NCBI GenBank assembly: GCA_947568835.1
Contig: OX387602.1
Location: 24,045,021-24,109,020 of the forward strand
Source: Protonemura montana
Lineage: Eukaryota; Arthropoda; Insecta; Plecoptera; Nemouridae
Length of the DNA stretch: 64,000 nt
Direction of reading: 5' to 3'
Below, in pieces: positions 39,201-49,422 of the stretch (its first letter is position 1; every line of letters begins with the position of its first letter). A program made the translations under genes and the position numbers. A model generated the notes under the pieces. It made no database searches and was not told the origin of the DNA. It saw nothing but the letters and a program-made list of their open reading frames with translations.

Positions 39201-39270
39201 CGCGCTTAACGGCACCACCGTGACGGACCAGGCCGAAGTCAGCAACTTTCCCGCCGATGCCTGGCAGTAG
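27210..39270 (+). CDS. AP1G1: AP-1 complex subunit gamma (gamma-adaptin)
   Basis: Large subunit of the AP-1 clathrin adaptor that sorts cargo at the trans-Golgi network and endosomes. Fifteen exons: 27210-27252, 27798-27939, 28040-28228, 28648-28822, 28978-29118, 30666-30761, 31100-31279, 33518-33664, 34189-34407, 35562-35762, 36080-36207, 36564-36786, 36876-37020, 37685-37857, 39076-39270; 2397 nt, 798 aa (human 822), all in frame. Residues about 1-590 form the adaptin solenoid, including [36 protein letters not shown] and [19 protein letters not shown]. The hinge holds two clathrin-box-like LLDLL motifs in exon 13. The last ~120 residues form the gamma-ear, ending FPADAWQ. The extended start [15 protein letters not shown] differs from vertebrates and is as I recall from arthropod orthologues. 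Intron 3 is GC-AG. Intron 5 holds a possible 18-nt microexon. Intron 7 contains a degraded LINE. A poly(A) signal is at 39822-39827. Confidence 0.95.
29735..29752 (+). CDS. AP1G1: Candidate 18-nt cassette microexon of AP1G1 (DPGHQE)
   Basis: Inside intron 5, a pyrimidine-rich acceptor (GTTGTTTTGTTTTGAGCAG) is followed by 18 bases and a GTAATG donor. Both flanking exons are phase 0, so inclusion adds exactly DPGHQE between HFKK and [10 protein letters not shown] without shifting frame. From memory, human AP1G1 isoforms also differ by a three-residue insert at this position, which makes an optional exon here plausible. It has not been shown to be used. Confidence 0.4.
31433..33360 (-). mobile_element. 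Degraded non-LTR retrotransposon (LINE) with reverse transcriptase remnants
   Basis: On the minus strand, broken frames encode recognisable non-LTR reverse transcriptase pieces. The first is [20 protein letters not shown] with [20 protein letters not shown] (33211-33023), followed by a NYRPIS-like motif. Next comes a stretch resembling the (F/A)DDC box and the [20 protein letters not shown] segment near 32300-32400. Last is the carboxy-terminal [15 protein letters not shown] ... [13 protein letters not shown] block (31981-31667). The 3' end is A-rich (AATAAAATAAAAAAATAAAA, minus, near 31450). Frameshifts and a MITE insertion (32885-33024) show it is dead. It lies antisense in AP1G1 intron 7. 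The pattern suits a Jockey/CR1/RTE-like clade, which is not resolved. Confidence 0.75.
32885..33024 (+). mobile_element. Internally deleted MITE copy inserted in the LINE
   Basis: AAGAAAAACTATTTTAAATG and the GGGTTTTGAATGCTA that follows (from 32932) are mirrored by TAGCATTCAAAACC...AAATAGTTTTTCTT (to 33024). Most of the interior seen at 9121-9395 is missing. It interrupts the reverse transcriptase frame just after the NGNRNQH residues, so it inserted after the LINE. Confidence 0.75.
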
Positions 39271-40065
39271 CCAATCCACAGCGTGCGGTTAGCAACCAGT
39301 GTACAGCGACTTCCTTGCTAGGTCATGTCGTCAATTTAAGGTTTACGTTGTTTTGATTGCACGTACATCTTATAGCGAGTGTTATACGGTCCAGTTTTAC
39401 TATTTTCTCAACTCGTAGATGAAGTGGTAGGCACAAGAAATGCTAGAGCAACTCCCAATCAAATGCAGTGAAAACGTTTTGTTCTGTGAGTTAGGGTTTG
39501 TCCGAGTCGGATTCAATGGTAAAACCGGCCGTCAAGACATTACTTAACTTAACGTTAGGAAGCGCCCTTCGGTTCGATCGCTGTTACGAGCCAGGTGACG
39601 CAGCCGCAGCGCGTTAAAGCCGAACCAATTCACCGCGTGGGGGAGATGAATCTTTCACGTTGGGCACGTTGGACGATTTGTATCCTTGAAAGGTGCAGTC
39701 ACCAACGTAACACGAGGTTGTTAATTAGGAGATAATGCTCCAAGCACCATTGTTAGTGATTGGTTGCCAATGAGCAGGTAACTTCTGTACAGTCCCAGCT
39801 TCGTTCGTTGCGGACTTTTACAATAAACGAATACTGAATGTGTTTGATCAATCTTCAGTGGTGACCTGTGATGAGCAATTTCAAGTGCAAGAAGTTTAGG
39901 ATGAAATTATATTTGTTGAAAGGATGCTTGTATGATGATTGATGGATATGCTAATTGAATAATGAAGATTATTGGCCATTTTGAAGAACAAAACAATGTA
40001 GTTTTATTTTTTACTTTTATTTTAAAGAAAATTGAGTAGAAGTGTTACAAGAAGGTACGCTGTGG
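39271..40065. other. Convergent 3' flanks of AP1G1 and COPS5
   Basis: AP1G1 AATAAA at 39822-39827 implies a 3'UTR of about 570 bases. COPS5 has an AATAAA on the minus strand at 40008-40003, about 60 bases beyond its stop. No other gene is seen. Confidence 0.55.
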
Positions 40066-42080
40066 CTATGCCAGGCTGGACGGCTTGAGCTGGTTGAAGA
40101 GCCGATCCTTGATGGTCTGGCCCATGAGCCCGTGAATGGTCTCAACAGTGAGCTTTGCGGAGTCGCGAGCAGCCTTGGCCAGCTTATCCTCAGTGCGCTT
40201 CTCCAAGGGGTCGGCCAGCATGAAATTTCCGCGGCCCAAAGCAGCCTCTGCCTGCTCTAGCTTGTCAGCCAAGTCCAACAGCTGGCCTGTAGCGTAGTCT
40301 GCGTTGCTCAGCAGTGACGACGACGACAGCGTGTTCACCCAGTACTTGTTCCACAGTGAATCCAACAGTCGGCTGAGCAGGGAAAATACATTTTATTTCT
40401 CAAGTATGAGAACTATGAAGCATGAGAACTCACTGAAGTTCTTCTGTTTGGTATTTAAGAAATAGAGTCTAGTAACAAAAACAGTCATAGTGAAAAGCCA
40501 GTACTTTGGCAATAAAAAAAGATGTCAACATCAAAAACAGTAACTAAGTGGTTATCGCTTGTTTGCTATTGGCCATGCTCCAGTTTGCAGCAGTTTTTCT
40601 ATGCAGTGTGGTGAGGCTTACCGATCCAAGGCAGACTTAAAGTAGGTGACATCTAGCGCATAGTACTGCTTGCAGTGTACGCCAAAGTCCTCGATCTTAT
40701 TCAGCGGGATCGTCTGGTACTCCGGCGGCTCCTCAGAAGCCGGCTTATAGCCCTTGGGATAAGTGCGGAATGCCCCGAGGCACACCTGTGCAGAATAATG
40801 AAAAATAAGCAAATTCAAGGGGAAAACCAATTGTGTTATCAGAAAAAAAAACGAGCTATTGGCTTTTCCACGTGTTTAATACCAGTTAATAAACAAGGAA
40901 TTATCCTAAAATGCATTCAAAAGTTTCGCAATTTAATTTAGTTTTGTTAGTTTTAAATTAAAATATTAATTTAGAATAAAATCTTAAATTTGTGGACATG
41001 TAAATTACCAGCAGCATTGTCCATTGTCCATTAATGTCCATTAACCGTTCTTTTGTTTTAATGTTACTCAAGTGAACAAACCACAACCCTCTTGTAAAGG
41101 GGGGTCACTCGCTTCAAGCAATCTCTCTTGGTGAGACTTGCAGCTCGACTCCCTATCTAGTGTATCGCTTACTCCCTCCTGGATCGCTCACTTAACTGAC
41201 CGATTATGAGAGGCCTAATAACTAGCCCTCCCTTAAACGGGGATTTAAATATAAATGTGATAATCCTGACACTAATTTCAGCCCAGCCTAACACCATTGT
41301 AGGCTTACCTTGCCAGCAGAGACAGTACGCACAGGGTCAATCACAATAGCAACAAACGGTTCCTGGAAGTTCTGGTTGAGCATCTGTGTCGAGACATCGA
41401 TGCCAGAAAGCCAGCACCCGTAACCTGGATGACTGTGGTACCAGCCAATAGCATTCTCCAACCGACCCACCTGTTGTAAAGTTCACAGTTTATTCAATCA
41501 TTTTTCATCAAATTCATCAAATTCAAATTTATCATCAAATTTATTCATCAAATTTATTTTCTCAAGTAATTTCAAATGTTTATCTGATATCTAGAAACAT
41601 TACTCACAAGCTTAGCTGACTCAATGTAGGCAGTCATGTACTCGTAAGCCTGGGCCTGAGCGTTCACCCTGGTTTCGGTGCCCTCCACAGGAAGTGCAAA
41701 TGAATCCATCACAAACATGGTGTTGGCATCAACCTTCCCGAGCAATAAGCCCATCACTTCGAGCCCTCCACCAGCACGGGCATGCATTACCATTTTTAGA
41801 AGGGCTAACGCAGAGATCTTGATGTCTTTGAAGAAATGTGGGCTGCAACAAATGCAAAACTAGTATCGCAAATCCATGTATCGAATACTGCAAGTCACCA
41901 GAAAAAATTAACTTACTCTTTGTCCCACGGTTTGGCTGCCAGGATGTCCTGCTGCTGCTGTCGATTGTAGCGATAAACCTCGTCAGATGCAGCCACTGCC
42001 TCAACCCCATTAGCAAGTTCCCATGTTTTCTGTGCTATGCTCACCTGGGTGTCCCCGCTTGACGATCCACTCGCCGCCAT
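40066..42080 (-). CDS. COPS5: COP9 signalosome subunit 5 (JAB1), NEDD8 isopeptidase
   Basis: Catalytic subunit of the COP9 signalosome, which removes NEDD8 from cullins. Five exons: 42080-41917, 41842-41608, 41470-41309, 40785-40622, 40372-40066; 1032 nt, 343 aa (human 334), all in frame. The MPN+ domain is complete: Glu83 in [12 protein letters not shown], and the JAMM motif His145-x-His147-x10-Asp158 in [16 protein letters not shown]. The offset from the human residues (E76, H138, H140, D151) is a constant seven, from the slightly longer N-terminus. The C-terminal helices ([19 protein letters not shown]) are intact. A possible acceptor (ATTTAG) just before the ATG suggests a 5'UTR intron. 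A GTGAGC within codons 12-14 is read through, since no in-frame short intron fits. Confidence 0.97.
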
Positions 42081-43579
42081 CCTAAATATTTAGAAATAGA
42101 ATTAATACTTCAGCATAGTGCTGATCAAAGGTGCAGGTATCTCTGGTGCAGGTGATTGTGCACTAAGACCTCATAACCTTAACAGAGGGCCAAAGTCGTG
42201 TGAACAATTGTATATCTCGTTCAAACCACTGGTTACCTGTAAAGAGCAATTTCCATAATTGTTTTCTAAAAGAAATTTACCTTTTTTTCGGGACAAGTAT
42301 CAACCAACGGAGCTTAAGTATGATTTCTTGTGGAATCAAGAACTAGGCGCATCAATCACCAAACCTAAATCAGCGCCAGAACCCTGCTAAGAAATTAGCA
42401 GCAAAAACGTCACATACAAAGGGACAGGTAGTGTTCGTCTAAAAAAATATCCGTCGTCGTTGTGTCGTGGAGTTTGATCGTTGAGTTTGATCCAATTTCA
42501 TGGTTAGGTACAGGAGAAATGCAACTTCAGATTCGCAACTCCTAACTACGATGGAATGTACTTCCCTCGAGATGCTGACATTCTTTTATGTATCAGCTCA
42601 ATCATAAACTACAACCTTTCCTTTCTTTAGGCCACAACTTAGAGTTTAGTGCACGGGGAAAATGTTTTCTTTAGTACATAATACACCATACTTGCTAAGT
42701 TCTTGCTGCAGTATTGCCGTGGTACTCTAGCGCTACTTTGGGTCTAGTGCGTCTAGTGCAAAGATTAGTGCATCAAACGCTGTCAAATGCTGTTTAAAGC
42801 ATAAAAGATGCATCTGGTTTTCGGGGAACTTATATGAGCGCTGCCTGCGCAATAGAAATGCGCGTGTAACACTGCATTGCATTTACAGTGGGACAAACTG
42901 TACCTTTTGTGGGGACCGAACAGCAGACCGGTTGCTAGTGCAAATGCACTTTCCGATTGATCGTGAGCTGCCGTGGAGTCGTTAAATTAGTAGCTTATCT
43001 CTGAAACGATAAGGGAGTCCCAATTATTCGGTGAACTAACTTTTGGAGAGGAGGTTTGCTTTTTGTAAAACGGCAAGTCAGCCTAACGAAGGTGAGTTTT
43101 TTTAACGAATTGTTACCTAACCCCTACAAGCTGCAGCTGTCATATGTGTGAGTGTTTACGTTAAGCTCTGCTCCTGGTTCCCTGCTCTCCTAGATCCTCG
43201 TCACGGTTTTTTTTTAGCTGTGGGGTCGTGAGCCTACATGGGAGAAAATGGGCTATATAAGGCAAACCTTCGGCACCGGTGCTGCGAGGGTTGACCAGAT
43301 CGGGGCCCAGGGCCGTGTGGGGGCCCCAAAGGTCATCGCCAGTCAAGTCTCCTGTGAGGGGGAGGGGTGACACATGCAATATCGACCCCGATTGATCACC
43401 TCACTACTGTCATTCCGTGCCAGGCAATTAGCCCACGCAAGCTACAAACCGACTACCGACCCTCCTATCATGGCTGGGCGGCAGTGAAAGTATGGGGGGG
43501 GGGAAGAATTACTGGCAATTGTTGTCCAATTGACGTGAGATTTTCTTGCAGATTGAATCAGCAATAGGTTGCCATTGCC
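42081..43579. promoter_or_regulatory. Divergent promoter region COPS5 / coiled-coil gene, with a probable 5'UTR exon and intron
   Basis: A GTGAGTTTTTTT donor at about 43092 after GCCTAACGAAG, and a TTTTCTTGCAG acceptor ending at 43551, mark a plausible non-coding first exon (ending near 43091) and intron of the plus-strand gene. The remainder (42081 to about 43000) must hold both promoters. No coding exon is recognised. A G-run lies at about 43494-43502. Confidence 0.45.
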
Positions 43580-45441
43580 ATGGAAGATCTCAGCATAGCC
43601 ATCGAGTCAGTCACCCTGGAGACAGTTGAATTGGAGACCAATGGCAAAATAACAGTGTCCTATGTGGATGTGATTCAAACGGTGCAGTGTAACGGCGTTG
43701 ACAGACTGCCCGACGACAGCGGAGGCATCGCCGAAGGTATCGAAGTGAATCCCGAGGGCAGCGACAGCGGCGTGGAGCTGGCTAGCGCAGGGCGGGACCG
43801 CGGGCCGGGTTCGCGAGGCTCCAGCATCGCCAGTGAGGAGCTCATGACGCAAAGCCTGACTCTGACGTCTCGGGGCCGCCCAATCCGGCAACCCACCCTA
43901 CGCTCTGTGTCCAACCTGGAACGCCCCCCTCGTTCCGCCCCCAAGACAACACCACTCAAGCACACTCCTCCAGCACGCGACGACGGGCGCTGGCCATCCA
44001 CTGTTGCCCGCGCATCCCGTGCTAAGCCGGCACCCAATCCCAAGCCGGCATCCCTTTCCACACCTCCACGGCCGCGGGGCACCACCCCCGTGTGCTCGGA
44101 GCGAATCAACAGGCTGGCGGCCAGCAAGTGGGCAACCGAGCGGCCGCCTTCTACTTCGTCCAGCGGATCGGAGCGAACCGATTGGTTGCGCTCGCCGCGT
44201 CCCACGCAGCGTCAGCCGGCCAGCGGTAGGGGGGCGTCTGCCAGTCGTAAGCCCGAGCCGAGCCGGCCAGGATCTGCAGGCTCTATAGGTTCGAGTGCCG
44301 AGCGGTTCTGGAGCCTGCCACGACGGGCAGCGGCTCGCAGCGCGTCGGCCGGCCGCAGCGCCCCGAGGACTCGTAGACGGGATGCTGGCGTGCAGACACC
44401 GATGCTCGGTGCATGCTCTGGGTGCGCTGGCCGCCAGCGCGACCGAGACGAACTGATGGCGGCTCAAGCAGCACACACCGCGCTTGCTAAGGTCAGTACC
44501 AAACTTTGCCCAGCAGGATCATGGCTTTGCACCTCACTTTAGTTTCTACTTACTCAGGTACTTGTTAATGCAATGTAAATCCCTACAACAGTAGACTTGG
44601 ATATTTTTTATATTATAAGTATATATAAGTTTAAGTCTAAGTTAGTCATTAATGCTCTGAAGGTTTTTCGACCTGACCATTCTGTGCCTGGTTGCAGGAG
44701 CTGGAGGCCTTATCGTTAAGAGCAAGGGATGCCGAAAGCGAGGCGGCCGAAACACAGGAATTCCAACAGGCGGAGATGGTGACGCTCTCTGAAGCTCTGG
44801 CAGTTGCGGATCAACAGGTGATAACTCAGTTTGGTTCTCCTTTGTGACACATCAAATGAAGGAACTATTGAACTGAAACGGGTATTGTGTTTTCAGCGTG
44901 AGCGGCTCGAGGTTGAACTTCGAGAATGTCAGCGTCTAGTCGCGCTTTCAGAGCAAAACAAGTAAAAAACTACCTTTAAAACGTTCTTATTTCATACATG
45001 CTTTTGTTGTTTATTGTCTTTAACAAATCATGCAAATATCTTTTCTAATGAATGTTAGTTGAATTCATAATTAATAACTGAACTCCCACGTCATGGCATG
45101 CATACCATAATTGCCTCGCAGAATGTGCGTATATTGATGCTTCTATTTCCAGCCAACAGAGTTCACTGACTGCTGGCGCTGCCGTCTCGGGGGCTGCAGT
45201 GGCGCTGTCTGCCTTGGTGGCCCGAATCGATACTGCCCTGCTCGAGGTGCCCAATGGAAAGAATCACGGCGATCTTGTCAGCTCTCTAAATCACAAACCT
45301 AGCATTCCTGTCGTCTCCCCAGAACTAAAACCTTGCATTTCCAATGAATCGTCAGACAACGACTTTACCACGCAGGTGGCAGCTTTGGACCTGCGAGTCA
45401 CTCGCCTCATGCTCTTGGCAAACCTCTCAACGGCCGAATAA
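43580..45441 (+). CDS. Unrecognised protein with basic Ser/Pro/Arg-rich region and C-terminal coiled coil
   Basis: I do not recognise the family. Four coding exons: 43580-44491, 44698-44817, 44897-44961, 45153-45441; 1386 nt, 461 aa, all phases consistent. A 5'UTR intron ends at 43551. Residues 1-90 are acidic and include a SDSGVELASAG segment and the phosphosite-like SRGSSIASEE. Residues about 95-280 are very basic and rich in Ser, Pro and Arg, and are probably disordered. Next come DAGVQTPMLG and CSGCAG, a small Cys pair. Residues 290-365 predict a coiled coil (ELEALSLRARDAESEAAETQ, QRERLEVELRECQRL). The tail (to 461) has two short helices (VALSALVARIDTALLEV and VAALDLRVTRLMLLANL). This layout suits a cytoskeletal, centrosomal or spindle scaffold, but that is a guess. 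AATAAA at 45522-45527. High exon GC creates long false ORFs on both strands. Confidence 0.75.
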
Positions 45442-46220
45442 TTAATGATACTACCCTATGCTCAATGACGCTTAGCTTTTATAATAGCTTGTACTAAAAA
45501 GACCAGTGATATTTTTATCCTAATAAAAATTGACGCAATTTTTTAACAAGTATATTCGTAGGTACTTTTTGTATATCCCAACCCGGTTATATACTAGTAT
45601 CTTTGATCCCAACCATTTTCCTGCATTTCACGGTACGTTGGCAAGACTGTCCGACCACCACCAACTATGGCTGGTGCTGCTCCTCCCACTCGCCTCTCCC
45701 CCACCTCTTATAACACATGTTCGAATATCCTTGAAACTGAGAGGCGTTCTGCCTAGTGATGTCACTTTATAAAGTCGAGTGCAGCGTTGAGTGGGTGATT
45801 CTGTGTGCATCGGGTCCGCGTTGTGGCTCCTAGGAACATCTATCTACAGGCCAACCTTCGGTAAGATTTCGTCTGTCTCCGTCGCCTCACACCCCCAAAT
45901 GTCAGTTGCACGCTGTCAGCACTGTCAGTCATTGACCTTTGCCTACCAAAGCTCATTGTGATTACCTCTAAAGTAACAGGTCAGATCTGTATCAGCTGAC
46001 CCAGCCGTCACTATCTACAAAAGCGGGAGCTAAAAGAGTTGCAGCCTAGTCTAGGAATCTATGGGGAATGTATGCTAATTTGTCCCAAGTTGTAACCTAC
46101 CTTCAATAGCGTAGGGTGCCACTGCAAAAAGGTACAAGTTTCCATGAATGACTTGCTCTTTTAAAATGTTTATGCGGTCGAGAAAACAACAGACCCAAGT
46201 TTCCAATAGTTAATTAATCA

Positions 46221-46290
46221 TTTCTTATCACTTCTACGTATTACTCTGTAAAATGTTTCTTATCACTTCTACGTATTACTCTGTAAAATG
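46221..46290. repeat. Perfect tandem duplication of 35 bp
   Basis: The unit TTTCTTATCACTTCTACGTA plus TTACTCTGTAAAATG occurs twice back to back (46221-46255 and 46256-46290) with no difference, indicating a recent duplication. Confidence 0.9.
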
Positions 46291-47259
46291 TATGGTCGAG
46301 AAATTCATAGTTTGAACGGTGTAAGTCAATACCTATCCATTCGTGCCTTCTGCCGTTGAGTGTCTTCTGCCTGAGGTACTATCCCGGGATCGGTTAAAAT
46401 ATAATGGACCACGCGATGGCCAATGGGACCACTTAAATAAAAGAATGTTGACTGCACTGTTGCTCTGCATTATCTTAAATGACAGTACTATTTGACCACA
46501 GTTTTTATAAGTTGGCTCAATTGCCTTTGCGGCTCAACATGCTGTCGGATCTTGAAAATTATTAAGTGTCTATTTTGCGGAGTCCAGAAAGGATGGAATT
46601 TCTAAATTTAGGCCCTCCGCCTCTGTCCCTTCCCCCCTCCCAAATAAGGTTCATAGTCATTTTTGTAGCAAATCTCATTTCCCCCTTACGGCCAATTCTG
46701 AAGATAACGAGCTCAGAGATATGTACAGTTCTGAATACCATAAGTGTTTGTTGGATTTGAGATAATGTTCCTCTTTCCTACCCCAACCACTCTCTCAATC
46801 CCTGTTACAACGTGTGTTACAGAGATAGTATTGTCCGGATCTGTCCTTCATAATTTTAATGGACCATATACAATCGTCAATAAATAGAGGTGTGTGCATT
46901 TACGTGGTATTTAGCTGTTTCATTTTCACCTTCGATTATTGTTGGTCCTCCAGATAACGGTGCGCAATCTCGGACTGATAGCTGCCAAGAACTATCTCCG
47001 TTGTAGTATTATAATTTTACAAGATAGCATTGCTGGTAGTTTTTTTTATCGTTAATTCTCTATAAGGAACCTTCTTTGCCTAAATGTAGATTTGGTGGGG
47101 TTTGGATGTCAGGTCACTCTCAATTACTTCCAGATGCTATTGTACAATATATTATATTAGTTGTGGAGATATTTTGATGTGATTATAGATTCTTAGTATT
47201 ATCGGCCGTCACTGACCTGCGTCCTACGCTCATACATGTAATAACTATTTGTGCTAACT

Positions 47260-47605
47260 TGCGCACGTACTACATAGTCCCCCCCACATTTGTGAAAAAA
47301 ATTATAACCACCTCCCGACCCATATCAAAGAATCCTCCAAACGTAGCTCCTTCGATTCGAACCTTCGAAACTTCCTTCTCCAAAACCATTTCTACAGCCT
47401 CGAAGAATACCTCACCACAACATCTCACCAACCATCACTCGTCTGACTCCAATCTCCGAACCCTCGCCCATAATCATGACCTGTTGGCCTGCATGACCTG
47501 CTAATTACTATTGTCACTTTATTGTTAACAAGCTATCGTAAAAAGCACATACAAATACTATGTACTACTTGTCCGCCGCTTCAAATAAATAAATAAAAAA
47601 TAAAC
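47260..47605 (+). mobile_element. Possible 3' end of a non-LTR retrotransposon
   Basis: A stretch with peptide-like remnants (SFDSNLRNFLLQN, FYSLEEYL) is followed by TAA-rich sequence ending AAATAAATAAATAAAAAATA, the kind of tail seen at LINE 3' ends. No reverse transcriptase is present, and it does not match the LINE at 31.4-33.4 kb. Could be chance. Confidence 0.3.
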
Positions 47606-49140
47606 ATATTCAAAATGTGGACAGTAAAATAATCGTATGAACAATATTGGTCTTAGACTGATTGCACAGATATTCCTAGAATTAATGCTGAGTCCATTTA
47701 CCTGTAATTACCACTGTTGGCTATGTTTATTGGCCAGATAAACCAGATGCAAGTATGGCCTACTGCGAGATGTTTGCAATTGCTGTCGTTCAGACAGAAT
47801 GCAATGGAATGGGAATGTTTACACGGCGTCAGACCACGTCATGGTTCAGGAGACTAAGAGCGCTGTGAATATCTATCATAGACCCAACGAGACGCAATTA
47901 TGAAGCTCTATCTTCTAGGAATCTCGTAATCTCGTAATTAACCACCTGCATAATTAAAAAGTCCAAACCAACCAGGAATCCAGGTACATTTCTAGCCATT
48001 AACCTGACATGCTACACTAAAGGGTCGTTTTAGCTAGTATTTGGGTAACAACAAAGCTTAACCTTACCTAAGTATACACACATACTTTAAAATATATTAC
48101 AGTCGGGTTAGGTATGGTAACCAAATTGGATGTCCTTGAGGCTCAAACCCGTACTAAACGGTACTAGCAAAGGTATTAGCGTTGAGTGTGTCAGTACAGC
48201 AATGAGAGATGGGCCACAGGATTAACCGTGGATATAAGGAAATTTCATATCTACTGGCGTGTGGTCGGCTCAACTTTCATGTGCTCCTTTGTAATGAAAT
48301 GAATTACAAATGAACGCCCCCTAACTTATTAAGCGAAATGACCCCGCGACGCCTGAGGATTTCATTAGCATGTTATCGCGCCCCATTCAGTGTCGTCTTC
48401 GAAGTTGGTACCGAGGGCGGAGTCTTGCGAGTCATTCATTGGACACAATTGACCTAAAGGCAAAATGAAAGTAAATATTCTATACTATTAATACCACCCA
48501 CCCTTACCACTCTCACTACCGTGGCGTGTGCGGCAAAATATGTTTCACACAAAATTAGTCTCTAGAATACATTAGGTGATTTGTCACCTCCCAAAATATT
48601 GTCTGTACAATTTCTCCAATCGAAAATATTTTCTCTGAAAGCCCGAAAGGGAAAGTATCACAGACTTTATTTTGCAAGGGTATACCGAAATTTGGTTTAC
48701 CGAAATTTACTCGCGAACAGCAAAAGGTACATGTAATGAAAAGTATTGTGAAATGCAGGGACAACGCTACGAGGCTTTGATTCTAGAATAGAGGTGCCCC
48801 CTGAGCCCTTCCAGGCCCTCCTATATATGCTAACCCTAACTCGGGTAAAATTATGTACCTACAGTGAATTAGTATGTACCTATATTCGGGTCTCCACTTG
48901 ATTTCAGAGGAAATCTCCTTCCACCGTTTGCATCTTTCTTTAGACGCTGAATCATTGGCTTACTGGTTGCTCTAAATGCACGACCTAATCAACGGGACGT
49001 GTGGCATGGATAATACAGTCTGTAAATGAGTGGGTTAAGAAAACAAGAACCAAATCTGCAAGGAAATTTGATAAACCTGCTTCGAGAACGTTGCCTACAT
49101 CTGTCTATGAGCGTCAAGACTATCCACGGGCTGCAACCCC

Positions 49141-49157
49141 CTCCCCCCCCCCCCTCC
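49141..49157. repeat. Poly-C tract
   Basis: A CT/C homopolymer run upstream of FAAH2; likely slippage-prone. Confidence 0.7.
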
Positions 49158-49422
49158 CCCTCAACAATATATTCACCACCTCTAGCCAGGACGGCACAAC
49201 TCGCACAAAAGAATTGTTCCCCTTATCCAGGCTGTTCACAGGTTTATAAGTGAGACGAGTGCAACGGTTTTCCCAACTTCAATCTTACCAACCACTCCCA
49301 GACAGAACGGGTCACGAGAATAAAGGTCACCCATCTAATTCCTGATCCAGAGCAATATTGCTTACTTCTGGATCCATAGTTTCCAGCATGCTAATTGCTA
49401 GCCATTCGGTTTGCAGCTCGTG

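Larger units (their letters stand above)
45442..49422. other. Long intergenic region, no convincing gene
   Basis: Nearly 4 kb without an exon I can support. It contains a 35-bp perfect tandem duplication (46221-46290), a possible retrotransposon 3' end (about 47260-47605) and a poly-C tract (49141-49156). The 3' part must hold the FAAH2 promoter; a TTTGCAG acceptor at 49415 could end a 5'UTR intron. Confidence 0.5.

Noticed and set aside
42033-42064. Possible short intron in COPS5 at the GTGAGC after codon 12
   Set aside because: No acceptor keeps frame within a realistic intron size, and read-through gives an alignable N-terminus.
43675-44476. Long open frames (176 and 192 codons) antisense to the coiled-coil gene
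   Set aside because: They arise from high GC and codon bias of the plus-strand exon; no splice context or similarity.
47259-47504. 81-codon plus-strand frame as a gene
   Set aside because: Composition and the A-rich tail suit a decayed repeat; no recognisable domain.
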